DNA of 64,000 nt from Margaritifera margaritifera (Eukaryota > Mollusca > Bivalvia > Unionida > Margaritiferidae). The stretch is taken from positions 1,924,001 through 1,988,000 of the forward strand of contig JAQPZY010001548.1 of the NCBI GenBank assembly GCA_029931535.1, given 5' to 3'. Positions within the stretch are counted from its first letter, which is position 1, and each line of letters starts with the position of its first letter. A model generated the notes under the pieces. That model was not told the origin of the DNA and searched no databases. It saw only the letters and a list, made by a program, of their open reading frames with translations. Below are positions 28,841 to 37,760 of this stretch, piece by piece. The translations under genes were made by a program, and so were the position numbers.

Positions 28841-29747
28841 ATAACCAATTTTATTTAACTTTACCCAGTGACAGTTCTATGGATGTGTTTCCCAACAATA
28901 CGTTATATTGTTTCACGGCCAAATTACCTCAGTCCATACAAGTGGATCACGAAGCTCATTGGGAAGTGGGTTTGGTATAAATCATCCATCCTACGCAAGC
29001 CCTCAATATCGACGAAGGTCAAGACACTTTCATCATGGATATCCTGAACGAGCAAGTGCAAGAACACTTCGACGCTAAAGATCCTAGCATTTACGAATAC
29101 AAAAGGTATCACTCACCAATCCTTCCTTGACTTTCTATACCATGTTTATACCTGTGGGATATTATTTTAGTGCTCAACATCTTGCGGACACCATTGCAAC
29201 TATCTTCAACGAGCAATATGGCAAAGCCTTGGACAAAGCCAAGAAAATTGTCCAGATCGAGTACCATAAAGTGGCTCGCCGTCTCTTCGTGCACTTTTTG
29301 GACCCTAAAATAGTGTCCATCACTTTTTGTCCTGGGTTGTTTGCTATTTTGGGTGGATACACAAAACTAGTTCCCATGAAAGACATCAACAGCAACGATC
29401 GATTTTACAAGTATTTTCGTTACCCTGTCGAACTGAACGATGGACTAAATTTATTATTTGTGTACTCCGATGTGGTGGAGTAGAACGTGGTGGGAAACAC
29501 AGCCGCTCCGTTACTGAGAGTCATTCCTTTAAAAGTGGATTCTGCCGTCACTGCGTACGAGGAAGGTGGAAACACGTATCACGTTCACCGTGAATTTGTA
29601 CATCCTCATTATCTTCCTGTCAGCAAATCGTATTTTGACAGTGTCAACATTAGTATAAAAGGAGATCTGTTACCAAATATTCTATTCACTAAAGGAAAAG
29701 TCACGGTGAAACAACATTTTCGTAAAAGGTTCTCCAGCGAATTGTAA
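28837..29747 (+). pseudogene. mCP: Polinton minor capsid (penton-like) protein, one frameshift and nonsense codons
   Basis: ATG 28837 overlaps the previous stop. Begins FYLTLPSDSSMDVFPNNT, then HWEVGLV, the classic N-terminus of the Polinton minor capsid protein. TAA at 28978 interrupts right after WEVGLV. A frameshift near 29105-29125 links to the frame starting before 29127 (FIPVGYYFSAQHLADTI). Later motifs are LLFVYSDVVE, then TAG at 29481, and PLLRVIPL. The C-terminal part to TAA 29745-29747 is in frame. It forms the pentameric vertices of the icosahedral capsid (family knowledge). Confidence 0.88.
29654..29662 (+). promoter_or_regulatory. TATA box (TATAAAAGG)
   Basis: Inside the minor capsid gene, 93 bases before the next ATG (29755). 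Confidence 0.5.
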
Positions 29748-29754
29748 CACCAAA

Positions 29755-30102
29755 ATGTATCATGTGTACCGAGGAGTGGCTCGACAACGAGGACATGGTT
29801 TAGGAGATATGTTAAAATCTGCTTTTCGGACTGTAGCGCCCATCTTGAAACACACGGTGACTCAAAGATTGCATGCCTTAAAAGATACCGCTTTGACGCA
29901 AGGAAAAGAATTTATTCAAAACGTCGTCATCGACAAACAAAATCCGAAAGAAGCCTTTATGAGAGCAGAAAAAAATGTGCTGCAAACTGGAAAAGATCTT
30001 TTGGGTCGCCGAGAGACTCCTATAAATTCGATTCACACTTCTGTCCCTGGCATTACTTCTTCCTCAACGCCACAGCAAGGACAAGGCAGAAAGCGATGTT
30101 GA
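29755..30102 (+). CDS. Small basic Polinton virion-type protein (GHGLGDML family)
   Basis: 115 codons, intact. Residues 10-30 read RGHGLGDMLKSAFRTVAPILK, an amphipathic Gly/Leu segment with the GxGLGxxxxxxFRxxxPxLK pattern common to small Polinton proteins encoded between minor and major capsid genes. The rest is Ala/Lys/Gln-rich and helical. Its C-terminus is Gly/Lys/Arg-rich. Such proteins resemble adenoviral membrane-active or core peptides in position and composition; the function is unproven. Confidence 0.75.
   Translation: MYHVYRGVARQRGHGLGDMLKSAFRTVAPILKHTVTQRLHALKDTALTQGKEFIQNVVIDKQNPKEAFMRAEKNVLQTGKDLLGRRETPINSIHTSVPGITSSSTPQQGQGRKRC
30021..30027 (+). promoter_or_regulatory. Possible TATA box (TATAAAT)
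   Basis: About 180 bases before the major capsid ATG, so weaker than the others. Confidence 0.3.
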
Positions 30103-30203
30103 CACCCCTTCAGAGCTCATAAACGACACGATGTTCAGAAAAAAAAAATAAGAAAAGAAGAACGGTCAGAGAATTAGACGTTTTTGATTACTAACTGTTG
30201 AAA

Positions 30204-30900
30204 ATGATGCACCGAGATTCTTGCGAATGTACCAAGTCAGAACTGGATCTGTTTGCCATGCCCCCTACCATGATGATGATGCAAGAATCCCAATGGGTAG
30301 AATTTCATTATGTATCGTCTTTGACGACTTCAGCCCCTATCGAATTTAAATCAAAGGACAAACCGAAGATTACATCGATCTGAATAGCAGCCACTTGTAT
30401 CTGAAACTCAAAGTGATCAAAACGGACAACACCAATCCTGAGGCCAAGGCCAGAGTAGCTCCCGTCAATAATTTCATGCATTCCTTGTTCAGCGAAGTGG
30501 ATTTGTACTTGAAAAACAAAGTGGTCAGCAGCAGCATGGATACTTACCCTTACCGTGCTTACTTGGAAAATCTCTTGACGTACGGAAAAGAAACCAAGAA
30601 CACCAATCTGGATGCTTCCGTGGTATGGAAACCTGACACTTTGGATGCCTTCAACGACACAGTGTTGACAGAAGCTGACGATCCTCACAATGTGGGATTT
30701 AACGCACGTCAAAAGAAAATCAAACAACGGCGCACTTTAGAACTGATGGATCGTTTGCATTTGGACATGTGGTTGCAAGACAAGTATTTGTTGAACGGAG
30801 TGGATGTACGCCTGAGACTGAATGCAGTAGTACCGTCTTCCATTTGATGGCTCATGCTAACGAGTACAAAACCATCATTGAAGAAGCCAGACTTTGCAAT
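30204..30900 (+). pseudogene. MCP: Polinton major capsid protein, N-terminal third only, with frameshifts
   Basis: ATG 30204 (or 30207). Opens with RDSCECTKSELDLFAMPPT, an unmistakable Polinton capsid start. A frameshift near 30350 leads to EDYIDLNSSHLYLKLKV, then APVNNFMHSLFSEVDLYLK, TYPYRAYLENLLTYG and WLQDKYLLNGVDVRLRL (to about 30820). Another frame gives VFHLMAHANEYKTIIEEARL up to about 30893. After that similarity stops: the region encoding the second jelly-roll and C-terminus, well over half of a normal capsid protein of about 600 residues, is missing. The deletion joins it to a short unrelated 3' end carrying a histone-type stem-loop. Confidence 0.92.
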
Positions 30901-30989
30901 GGTAGAAATGGATGGAGTGGGAGATGTGCTGCCTGTGGGGTCAGCCCTGTAAGCTGCCCACATCTCTAGGTGTACACAAAACACCAAAC
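30901..30989 (+). other. Foreign 3' end joined to the truncated capsid gene
   Basis: In one frame ends VGSAL-stop at 30951. The CCCACATCTCTAG at 30958-30970 also occurs directly after the stem-loop at 17988-18002, which suggests a decayed second copy of that 3' end at about 30940-30970, just before the intact stem-loop. Confidence 0.4.
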
Positions 30990-31005
30990 GGCCCTTTTCA
31001 GGGCT
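30990..31005 (+). terminator. Histone-mRNA-type 3' stem-loop
   Basis: GGCCCTTTTCAGGGCT, preceded by ACCAAAC and followed by ACCCA, with CCAAGAAAAAAAA at 31015-31027 as a U7-target-like element. The loop (TTTC) and both flanks match the animal histone consensus; only the last base makes a G-T pair. Confidence 0.85.
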
Positions 31006-31029
31006 ACCCAATTGCCAAGAAAAAAAATC

Positions 31030-31300
31030 TTATTTACCATATATGTGTTTTTATGTTAAGTGTATGTTTGTCTTTGTCTTTGTCTTTCCCACTCAAACAA
31101 ATCCCATTCCCTTCTAAAAAAAAATGTATGTGTGGTGTGTGTTTGTATAGAGTATGTTTGGTACATGTGTTTAATAAAAAATTAAAAAAAAAACCTTTTC
31201 CTTTGAAAGAAATGTTTGTATGTTTTGGTGTATGTTTGTATAGAGTGTGTATACGAACACTCCCCTTCCCATGTTAAAAAAAATACTTTCTTTTAGGTCC
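31030..31300. repeat. T/G-rich region with two diverged repeats
   Basis: AAAAAAATGTATG followed by GTGTTTGTATAGAGT occurs at about 31110-31160 and 31208-31250. The stretch 31040-31100 (TGTTTGTCTTTGTC repeats) faintly resembles the reverse complement of 16745-16795 at the other end of the element, possibly a trace of inverted termini. Confidence 0.45.
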
Positions 31301-31404
31301 GCGCACTTGGTGTGTTTTATGTGTAAGAGTTGTTTTTTTTTTTTCTTTTTTTTTTTTTGTATTTTTGGGGAGGAATATTTTCCTTCTTGTCCGTGCTTCC
31401 AGCA

Positions 31405-31412
31405 TATAAAAC
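31405..31412 (+). promoter_or_regulatory. TATA box (TATAAAAC)
   Basis: 51 bases before the ATG at 31463. Confidence 0.7.
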
Positions 31413-31462
31413 GACGCATTCCCCAGTTGCACCATTCATCGTCGACTGAAAAGAAGACAAGA

Positions 31463-31819
31463 ATGTCCACAGTAGAACATTTGCAGGAAGCCTGGGATGT
31501 GATGGTGGGGGTGGAGTCCCTATTAGAAAGGATTGAGTGTTATTGGCGTTACCCAACCACTCTACCCTATGTAACAACCCAAGTGTCATCCCTAAGAAAA
31601 GCCAGGAGACTTGTCTATGAAGTGATGGAGGAAGAAGCTATGAAGATGAAGGCAACCTCTGCAATTTCACCCTGTAGAGTGGGTTTGTTAAAAGAAGTGT
31701 TGGATTTGCTGGAAGGTGTGGAGTACCTACTAGAAAAGGTACTAGAACTTTGTATAAATTGTTTATTTATTTATTGTAACTTTAATGTTTGTCCTAAACA
31801 TAAGTATATTATTAATTGA
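31463..31819 (+). CDS. Small helical protein with an internal repeat
   Basis: 118 codons, intact, start set by the TATA box at 31405; the longer frame upstream runs through poly(T) and is not credible. Two halves share a motif: VMVGVESLLERIE (residues 13-25) and LLEGVEYLLEKVLE (about 81-94), i.e. GVExLLEK/R. The protein is rich in Leu, Glu and Val and likely all-helical. The C-terminus (LCINCLFIYCNFN) is hydrophobic, AT-rich in codons and may be read-through of a former stop. AATAAA signals follow at 31820-31840. No family recognised. It is the last gene that looks part of the Polinton. Confidence 0.5.
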   Translation: MSTVEHLQEAWDVMVGVESLLERIECYWRYPTTLPYVTTQVSSLRKARRLVYEVMEEEAMKMKATSAISPCRVGLLKEVLDLLEGVEYLLEKVLELCINCLFIYCNFNVCPKHKYIIN

Positions 31820-31999
31820 TAATAAAAAAATAAATAAAATTATCGTAGATCAGAAGAAGTACTTAGTTTTTTATTCTTACATGACAATTATATATGCACG
31901 ATATAAATGTAACGGATGCAAATACATAATGAAAGCTTTATTTTAAATTTTTTAAAAATTTACTTAAGTCATATTAGAAATTCTGATTTAATTAATAAA

Positions 32000-32301
32000 C
32001 ATACCCAACTTTGCAAGAACAGAAAAAATTCTGTTATTTGTTCCTCTTCTAGCGAAATGTCTACTTGAAGTTTGTGAGGATGTTCGTTCTTTCTCATAGA
32101 CCGCCAGCAACGTCTTGCAACTTTTACCTGATTTTCGCCATCGAAAATCCTATTTTAATGAATATATCCTTGTGTGTTATAGTTCAAGTCTTTCTTTAAA
32201 ACATGATCTGAAAGATTCTTGCAATCAAGTAGGAAAATTTCAGAAATATTGTCGGGAATATTTACCAATGAATCTGTTGATGATGCTACTGAATCCGCCA
32301 T
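32000..32301 (-). pseudogene. Fragment of a SWIM-type zinc-finger gene
   Basis: Minus strand. ATG at 32301 starts ADSVASSTDSLVNIP, open to TAA 32155. Directly after the stop the same frame continues FDGENQVKVARRCWRSMRKN (about 32133-32075), followed by PHKLQVDISLEEEQITE. In a shifted frame FCSCKVG (about 32022-32002) supplies the CxC of a SWIM finger. The order (WRSMRKNxxPHKL, then CxCK.G) is common in mollusc genes that pair a SWIM finger with a YqaJ-like nuclease. The expected CxH second half and nuclease are not seen. Confidence 0.5.
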
Positions 32302-32345
32302 TTTGACGATAGCTTGTGAGCCGGTGCAACAGTAATCCTGGACTC

Positions 32346-33692
32346 CCCTATTTTGACGCACTGAAGAACTTACTATCACCTTTTCAGAAATATACTCCTT
32401 TCATAGTGATACCTCTCATTAGCATAGAAACATTAGTTATTTTAGCAAAGCATGCATAAAAAATGACAATGATATATTCCCTAATACTCTTTCCTGCATG
32501 CTTTCAACCAGACAACCCCTCGTTGGAAAGTTTGTGTATTACGTCATCCATTATGACGCACTTCACAGAAGTCTATTCTATTAGTGACACCATTGTACAT
32601 ATGCGCGGGGAAAAAACTATATTACAGAGGAACATCAATAGGATATAGAAAACTCAAGTTTATGGGAAAAATTACAGACAGAAATGTAACTTGGCATTCC
32701 TAAACTTTTCTTACATTTATCAATAATTTGGTTTTGGTACAGATTTTGTCTCGAAAGGAAAAAGAATCAAATTTGGAAATATCATGATGGTATTATTATA
32801 AAATTGTATAGTTATAATTATAAAATAATTAGATTCAGCATGTGACCTTTTTCCCAATACTTAATTGGCATTGTGAACATGCAGAACCTCAATCTTTAAA
32901 TATACTGTTTTTGGAACATCTGAACTATTTTGCATCCTTCACAACTTATTTATTCAGAATGCAAATAATCAAAGACAGAAGACATACAATTACAGGAGAA
33001 GGTTTTATTTTCATTATTTATCATTCGTGCCATTATCAAACAAATCTTAAAAAAATAAATTGGTCAAAACAAGTTAAATATCAAGAATGTATTAAAAGAT
33101 TATTGAAAATTTACTGTTAAATTAAAATTGCTTAATTATCAGATAAAAAATTCTAATACTTTGATTTAAATAAGCAAAAATGTAAAGGATACTAATTTAA
33201 ATATGAAATATGTCGTAAAAGTATATGTTTCTTGTAAATTTCCACAAATTATAATAACAAATAACCACCTCTGAAAATCAGTTATGACAGATCCACATGA
33301 AACTGGATAACATTGTACATCTTTCTAAACAGTGTTACTGATGAAGTTATCAGCTGTGAGTCACGTTGCTAACACGTGTTGAGTAGCAGACTAGATGCCT
33401 ATTATGGCGGGAAGTTGATTTGCCCCGTCAGAATAGTTAGTAAGGATTTTTATGAGGACTTGCTGGTTGAAAAAAAGAGAATTAGGGAAATGGCGTTTTT
33501 TTCTTGGTATGTGTCTTTGTTTCATTTCACATCCGACAAGGATAGGATTTTCTACAATTTTTTTCTGTCTGTGCGGCTCGATGTTGATCAGTGTACATTA
33601 ATGTTGTGGTTGTGACGTCATTGAAAGATGCGTTCTCTCGAAAACTGGGAGTTTATGACACTGCGTCAAAATAGGGTAGCGTCAAAATAGGG
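32346..33692. repeat. Inverted CCCTATTTTGACGCA motifs bounding 1.3 kb
   Basis: CCCTATTTTGACGCA at 32346-32360 and its exact complement TGCGTCAAAATAGGG at 33662-33676, with a second copy, GCGTCAAAATAGGG, at 33679-33692. It could be terminal repeats of a non-autonomous element. The interior has no clear gene; open frames at 32842-33120 and 33376-33615 are unrecognised. Confidence 0.45.
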
Positions 33693-33799
33693 TGTGGGAC
33701 GAAACTAAGTGAGCGGAGCTAATCGTTCGATATCGGAACTATCCTTTGTATCAAATATATGGGCTTGTGTGCACCAACAAGTAGTGCATATATAATCAC

Positions 33800-34151
33800 A
33801 AGGCAGAGAAAGTGGATGGAAAAAAGAGGCGAAAGTCGTGAGGGATTTTAACATCAAGGTCGACTACAGGTTACAACATTGGATTTCGGACATATCGTTA
33901 GTACTTGCAGACAACGAGAGGAACCTGGCCTACCTTTTTATCATAGCAGTTCCATGAGACTCCCAAACCTTAGAAAGGTTTGAAAAATGTAGGAGCACTA
34001 TGGGTACTACCATATAAACCAGGAGACAGCCAGAAGAAGCTAGGAATAACAATTAAGTCAGACCTCCTTAAGAAAGTGTACTTTTCTAATTATCAAGAAG
34101 ACAGCGGAAGATCATTTAGATATCACGCCAGATAAAGTGGCCCGATCTTGA

Positions 34152-34153
<2 letters not shown>
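33800..34153 (+). mobile_element. REL-endonuclease LINE, 3' end
   Basis: Translated in shifting frames: VRDFNIKVDYRLQHW then ISLVLADNERN (the WDFNIxTD...RPDIV region of REL LINEs), AVP-DS, GAL..LPYKPG, and KKLGITIKSDLLKK (about 34040-34080). It ends just before (AAT)n at 34154. It is the third related remnant in the window. Confidence 0.65.

Positions 34154-34206
<53 letters not shown>
34154..34206. repeat. (AAT)n microsatellite
   Basis: About 17 AAT units at the LINE 3' end. Confidence 0.95.
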
Positions 34207-34369
34207 TATTAAAAAATCTAATTATAAGGCACGTAAACAGCTATTGGTTTACACGTGGTTATGAAATATTTGCCCCCCCCCCCCCCAAAAAAAGTACCTG
34301 TTAAATTTTTTATAAAAAAATAAGCATTCAGATATCAACAAGATGAAGTTAGCAGGATATTAGATTTTG

Positions 34370-34572
34370 GACGCTGGCATTCGAATATCCAATGCCAATG
34401 CCCATCTATTTGGATAATGCACATTCGAATGTCAACTGTCTATATATTGGGCATTCAATCTCGGATATCCGTATGTTTGGATATTGGATATTCGAATCTT
34501 CAATATCCACATTTGGGATATGGGGGACATTTGAATTTCCAACATTCACATATTTGGAAATTGAACATTCGA

Positions 34573-34575
<3 letters not shown>
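34370..34575. repeat. Degenerate minisatellite with TTCGAA palindromes
   Basis: Roughly five to six units of TTTGGATATTGGACATTCGAAT plus a variable CCAA-type spacer, unit about 35-40 bp. Related single units occur at 35205-35250 and 35655-35715. Confidence 0.8.

Positions 34576-34665
<90 letters not shown>
34576..34665. repeat. (AT)n microsatellite
   Basis: Follows the last TTCGAATG unit directly. Confidence 0.97.
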
Positions 34666-34668
<3 letters not shown>

Positions 34669-35065
34669 CATTTGACTTTTATTAAATATTGACATGTTAG
34701 TTTTTTCAAATATACAATATAATTTATTTTTTTTGGATGTTAAACATTTTAAACTCAAAATAAAGACTAATTTCTCTCATATTGCACCTCAGGGAGATTC
34801 ATTTGTATGACCCCGCCTTCAGTCAAATTGGAATTCATAAGTGTGTACGTCCGTACTTACAGGAATAATTAATTGAGACTTAATTGTTCATGCTTACGTG
34901 ACTTAGCACAATTTTGCTTTTAAGTTCCTTTCATACACTCATTTATCCCAACCTTGCTGAAACTTGATTTGACGATAAACTTCGGGAAACCTTTGCAACT
35001 ACTGTGCAAGTATTAAGATTGGGTATTCATTTGAACATCTTTCAGGTTGACTTCAAAGAGCCGCT
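34666..35065. other. Spacer, nothing recognised
   Basis: AT-rich; no open frame or repeat of note. Confidence 0.5.
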
Positions 35066-35205
35066 CTAGCTAAGTAATTAAGGCGTCTGACTGTGGCAGG
35101 AAGGGTGCGGATTCAATTGCCACCATTGTGCCAGTCCGGATCGGATGCCGTGGTTTCACCTTCAAAGTGCTTCTGTAAACCAGCAAATACCAAACCAAAT
35201 ATTGT
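35066..35205 (+). mobile_element. tRNA-derived SINE
   Basis: TAGCTAAGTAATTAAGGCGT (A-box-like) and GGTGCGGATTCAATTGCC (B-box-like, GGTTCGANNCC class) about 35 bases apart, followed by a body ending AAACCAGCAAATACCAAACC. The ends of the SINEs at 56225 and 60525 also carry ACACCAAACCAA-type sequence. Confidence 0.6.
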
Positions 35206-36030
35206 TGATGTTCCACAATCGAATGTCCAAAATATATTTGGATATAGGATTTAACGGCACATCAGTACAATCCTTGTAATATAGTGCCTAGCAAAAGCTA
35301 GGTAGAAAAATGGTAAAGTAAAAAACCATGCCAAAATCCCCAGGAAGAGAAACAACTCAGATCAAAAGCGTATATGCACCATGAGACAACAGATCAAAGC
35401 TAATGATGTTGCAAAAACTCACAAAAAGGCATAAAAACAAAGATATAGGCAAAGAAGAACGAGATCCTTAAAATACAGGGTCAACATTTATATACATAAA
35501 CCGCAGACTTTTAAAATGTTCGAAACCTTCACAGAGAGAACATGATCACAAGACGCATCCCACAGCCAACGTGTTGCCTCCCTTAATCACCTCTTACGAC
35601 ATGCAGGACGACGTATCCTACATCCCCGAGGCCGCAGGGACAAGAGGAGGTGTGCTTGGATATTGGACATTCGAATCTAAAAAATCCATACATTTGAATA
35701 TTGGGCACTGGAATCCACAAAGTGGTTGTTTTATTATTTTTTTCTTTCTTTCTATATTGCAACATAGAAGAATATTGTTTGTGTAACCCGGCATTTAGGC
35801 AAGTGGGAAATATAGTGTTTAAATCCTGCCTTTTCACGTTAGTCTGGTATACTCAGTGAATACACTTAATATCAAACTCACTAGTCGGCATTAAATGTGA
35901 TTTGCAAAAATATTTTCATGTTGGAAATTGCAGTGACTCTTTCCATTGTCGAGTAAATCCATGAAGCTTCAGTTCACATTTCAGAAGGAGTATGATTTAA
36001 AAAAGTGTCTACCGCCAAAAGTCTTATTGA
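35206..36030. other. Spacer with two single units of the TTCGAA minisatellite
   Basis: Single units at 35205-35250 and 35655-35715. The 35571-35837 open frames on both strands are unrecognised. Confidence 0.5.
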
Positions 36031-36039
36031 AAAGGCATT

Positions 36040-36149
36040 TTCTCAGGCAAATACCCTACCACCCACCAAATAAAATTTTACAATGCCCTACCCCCCACCC
36101 ACCCCAAAATTGTACAGACCCCTCCCGCCTTCGTTTACAGACAATACTT

Positions 36150-36201
<52 letters not shown>

Positions 36202-36620
36202 CTGACCAAATACCCTACTCCTGATCAAATATTTACAGAGACAATACCCTACACACGACCCAATTTTTTTTTATAGAGAAAAACTTAGCCACCATAACTC
36301 CATTAAAATAATAATAATTTACCTACCACAGAACCCTACCCTCCATAAAAAATTATTTTAAAAAAATATTGCTAACAGAACGTGGGCACAGAACCCCACC
36401 CTCCACAACACAAACATTGACTCTATTATTGCACCGACATTCAAATGAAGAGGATTACAGTTATATGCCCATACGACCCCTTATATCCAAAAACTTGGTA
36501 CACCATAATTAGAACACCAGCTATTGACCCCCTACCCTCATCAAAAATTAATTTTACAGACTGTATCCGACCACCAAAACTACAGACATCAATGAAATTT
36601 TACCTACAAAACTATGAGAG
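36040..36620. repeat. Highly degenerate tandem repeat, ACCCTAC...TTTACAGA unit
   Basis: Recurring AATACCCTACC(A/C)CC.AC(C)AAAATTTTACAGA-like units with A-rich spacers, about 40-60 bp apart, interrupted by an (AT)n run at 36150-36199. Weaker relatives extend to about 36760. Confidence 0.55.
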
Positions 36621-37540
36621 AAAAATGAAGAAGAAAGTATATGTTCATGATTTTGTTGAGGCGTGTGACTATTGAATAATAGACCTCAGATTTTTAAACA
36701 ATTAGCAAACAGTATACCATATCCCTGTCCTACAACTCAGTTTAATGTTACAGTTAGCAATGAAATTGAGCAAATATTCAAAAGAAATAAAATCTACTAC
36801 ACAGAAAACAACTACTAGTATTGCAGATAAAAAGCCATTAAACATTTTTGATAAATACACTTTAGTGTGGCAAAAATTAACTTAATAGGATAATATACAC
36901 GGTAACAGCAGAATGCGACATACCTTATTGTTAACAGATCAAATTATACCAGAGTTAGTAAAACCAACATATAGGTTTCGTGTTTACCTCAGATACGTAA
37001 ATTATCTGAATTCTCAATACCGTTACCTGGTAGACAATCTTTATTTTAAACAGCAACAACTTAGCTCTAAAACAAAATAAGATACTATGTAATAACTAGG
37101 ATAGTCCCTGAGATCATGAACGGGTGCATCAGTGGAAAAAAAAAATACTTGATTAATAATGGACCTGAAGAAGAAAAAAAACGCATCAGGGTTTTACAGA
37201 ACCTACACCTGCCGATATGTTAAATAGATGAAGCTGGGTAGGTTTGGATCCAGCGAAGACACGACTAGTCGACGTGAATGAGATGTTTATTTAATAATAT
37301 GTAATTTCTAACACCACAACTCGCAATCTTGATTTCAATCTCACACAAGCTAATTAAACTAAAAGATTGAAAGATATGAGCTACATGTGCACACAAATAC
37401 TTTGATTCAAATGACGACACAGTTATGAATCTATTGGTGTCATGCAAAAATAAAACTCAACTGCAATGAAACACTATTGTTCACAAATACATGAATATGC
37501 TTGAATGGATGCTGGCATAGATCACCAACAGGTAAAAATA
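36621..37540. other. Spacer, nothing recognised
   Basis: AT-rich, no coding signal. Confidence 0.5.
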
Positions 37541-37554
37541 AATGTATAAGTAGT

Positions 37555-37760
37555 TCATTAATACATATGATTAATGTGCATACAGTTCATCTACAGATAT
37601 GATTAATGTGCATATACTTCATCTACAGATATGATTAATGTACAAATAGTTCAACAACATATGATGAATGCGCATATAGTTCATTAACAGATATGATTAA
37701 TGCACATATAGTTCAACAACAGATATGATTAATGCGCAGATAGTTCAACAACAGATATAA
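37555..37760. repeat. Minisatellite, about 36-bp unit, six copies
   Basis: Unit ATATGATTAATG(T/C)(G/A)CA then TATAGTTCATCAACAG. Period about 35-37 bases. Confidence 0.9.

Larger units (their letters stand above)
16800..31860 (+). mobile_element. Degenerate Maverick/Polinton virus-like DNA transposon
   Basis: The block contains the diagnostic Polinton set: protein-primed type DNA polymerase B, FtsK/HerA packaging ATPase, RVE integrase with chromodomain, major and minor capsid proteins, and small conserved Polinton proteins. All are on the plus strand apart from two small genes at the left end. Frameshifts or nonsense codons are present in polymerase, ATPase, integrase and both capsid genes, so the copy is inactive. 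The adenain-like protease was not found, the major capsid gene is truncated, and no terminal inverted repeats were recognised, so the ends given are the outer limits of the recognisable genes. Base composition is visibly less AT-rich than the flanks. The length (about 15 kb) suits a Polinton with a deletion. Confidence 0.95.

Noticed and set aside
18796..30900. Alternative genetic code or TGA recoding in the Polinton
   Set aside because: All three stop types interrupt conserved blocks, and frameshifts are also present in the same genes, so decay is the simpler explanation.
34392..34758. Ile-Tyr repeat proteins here and at 1913, 3089 and 63671
   Set aside because: They are translations of (AT)n microsatellites.
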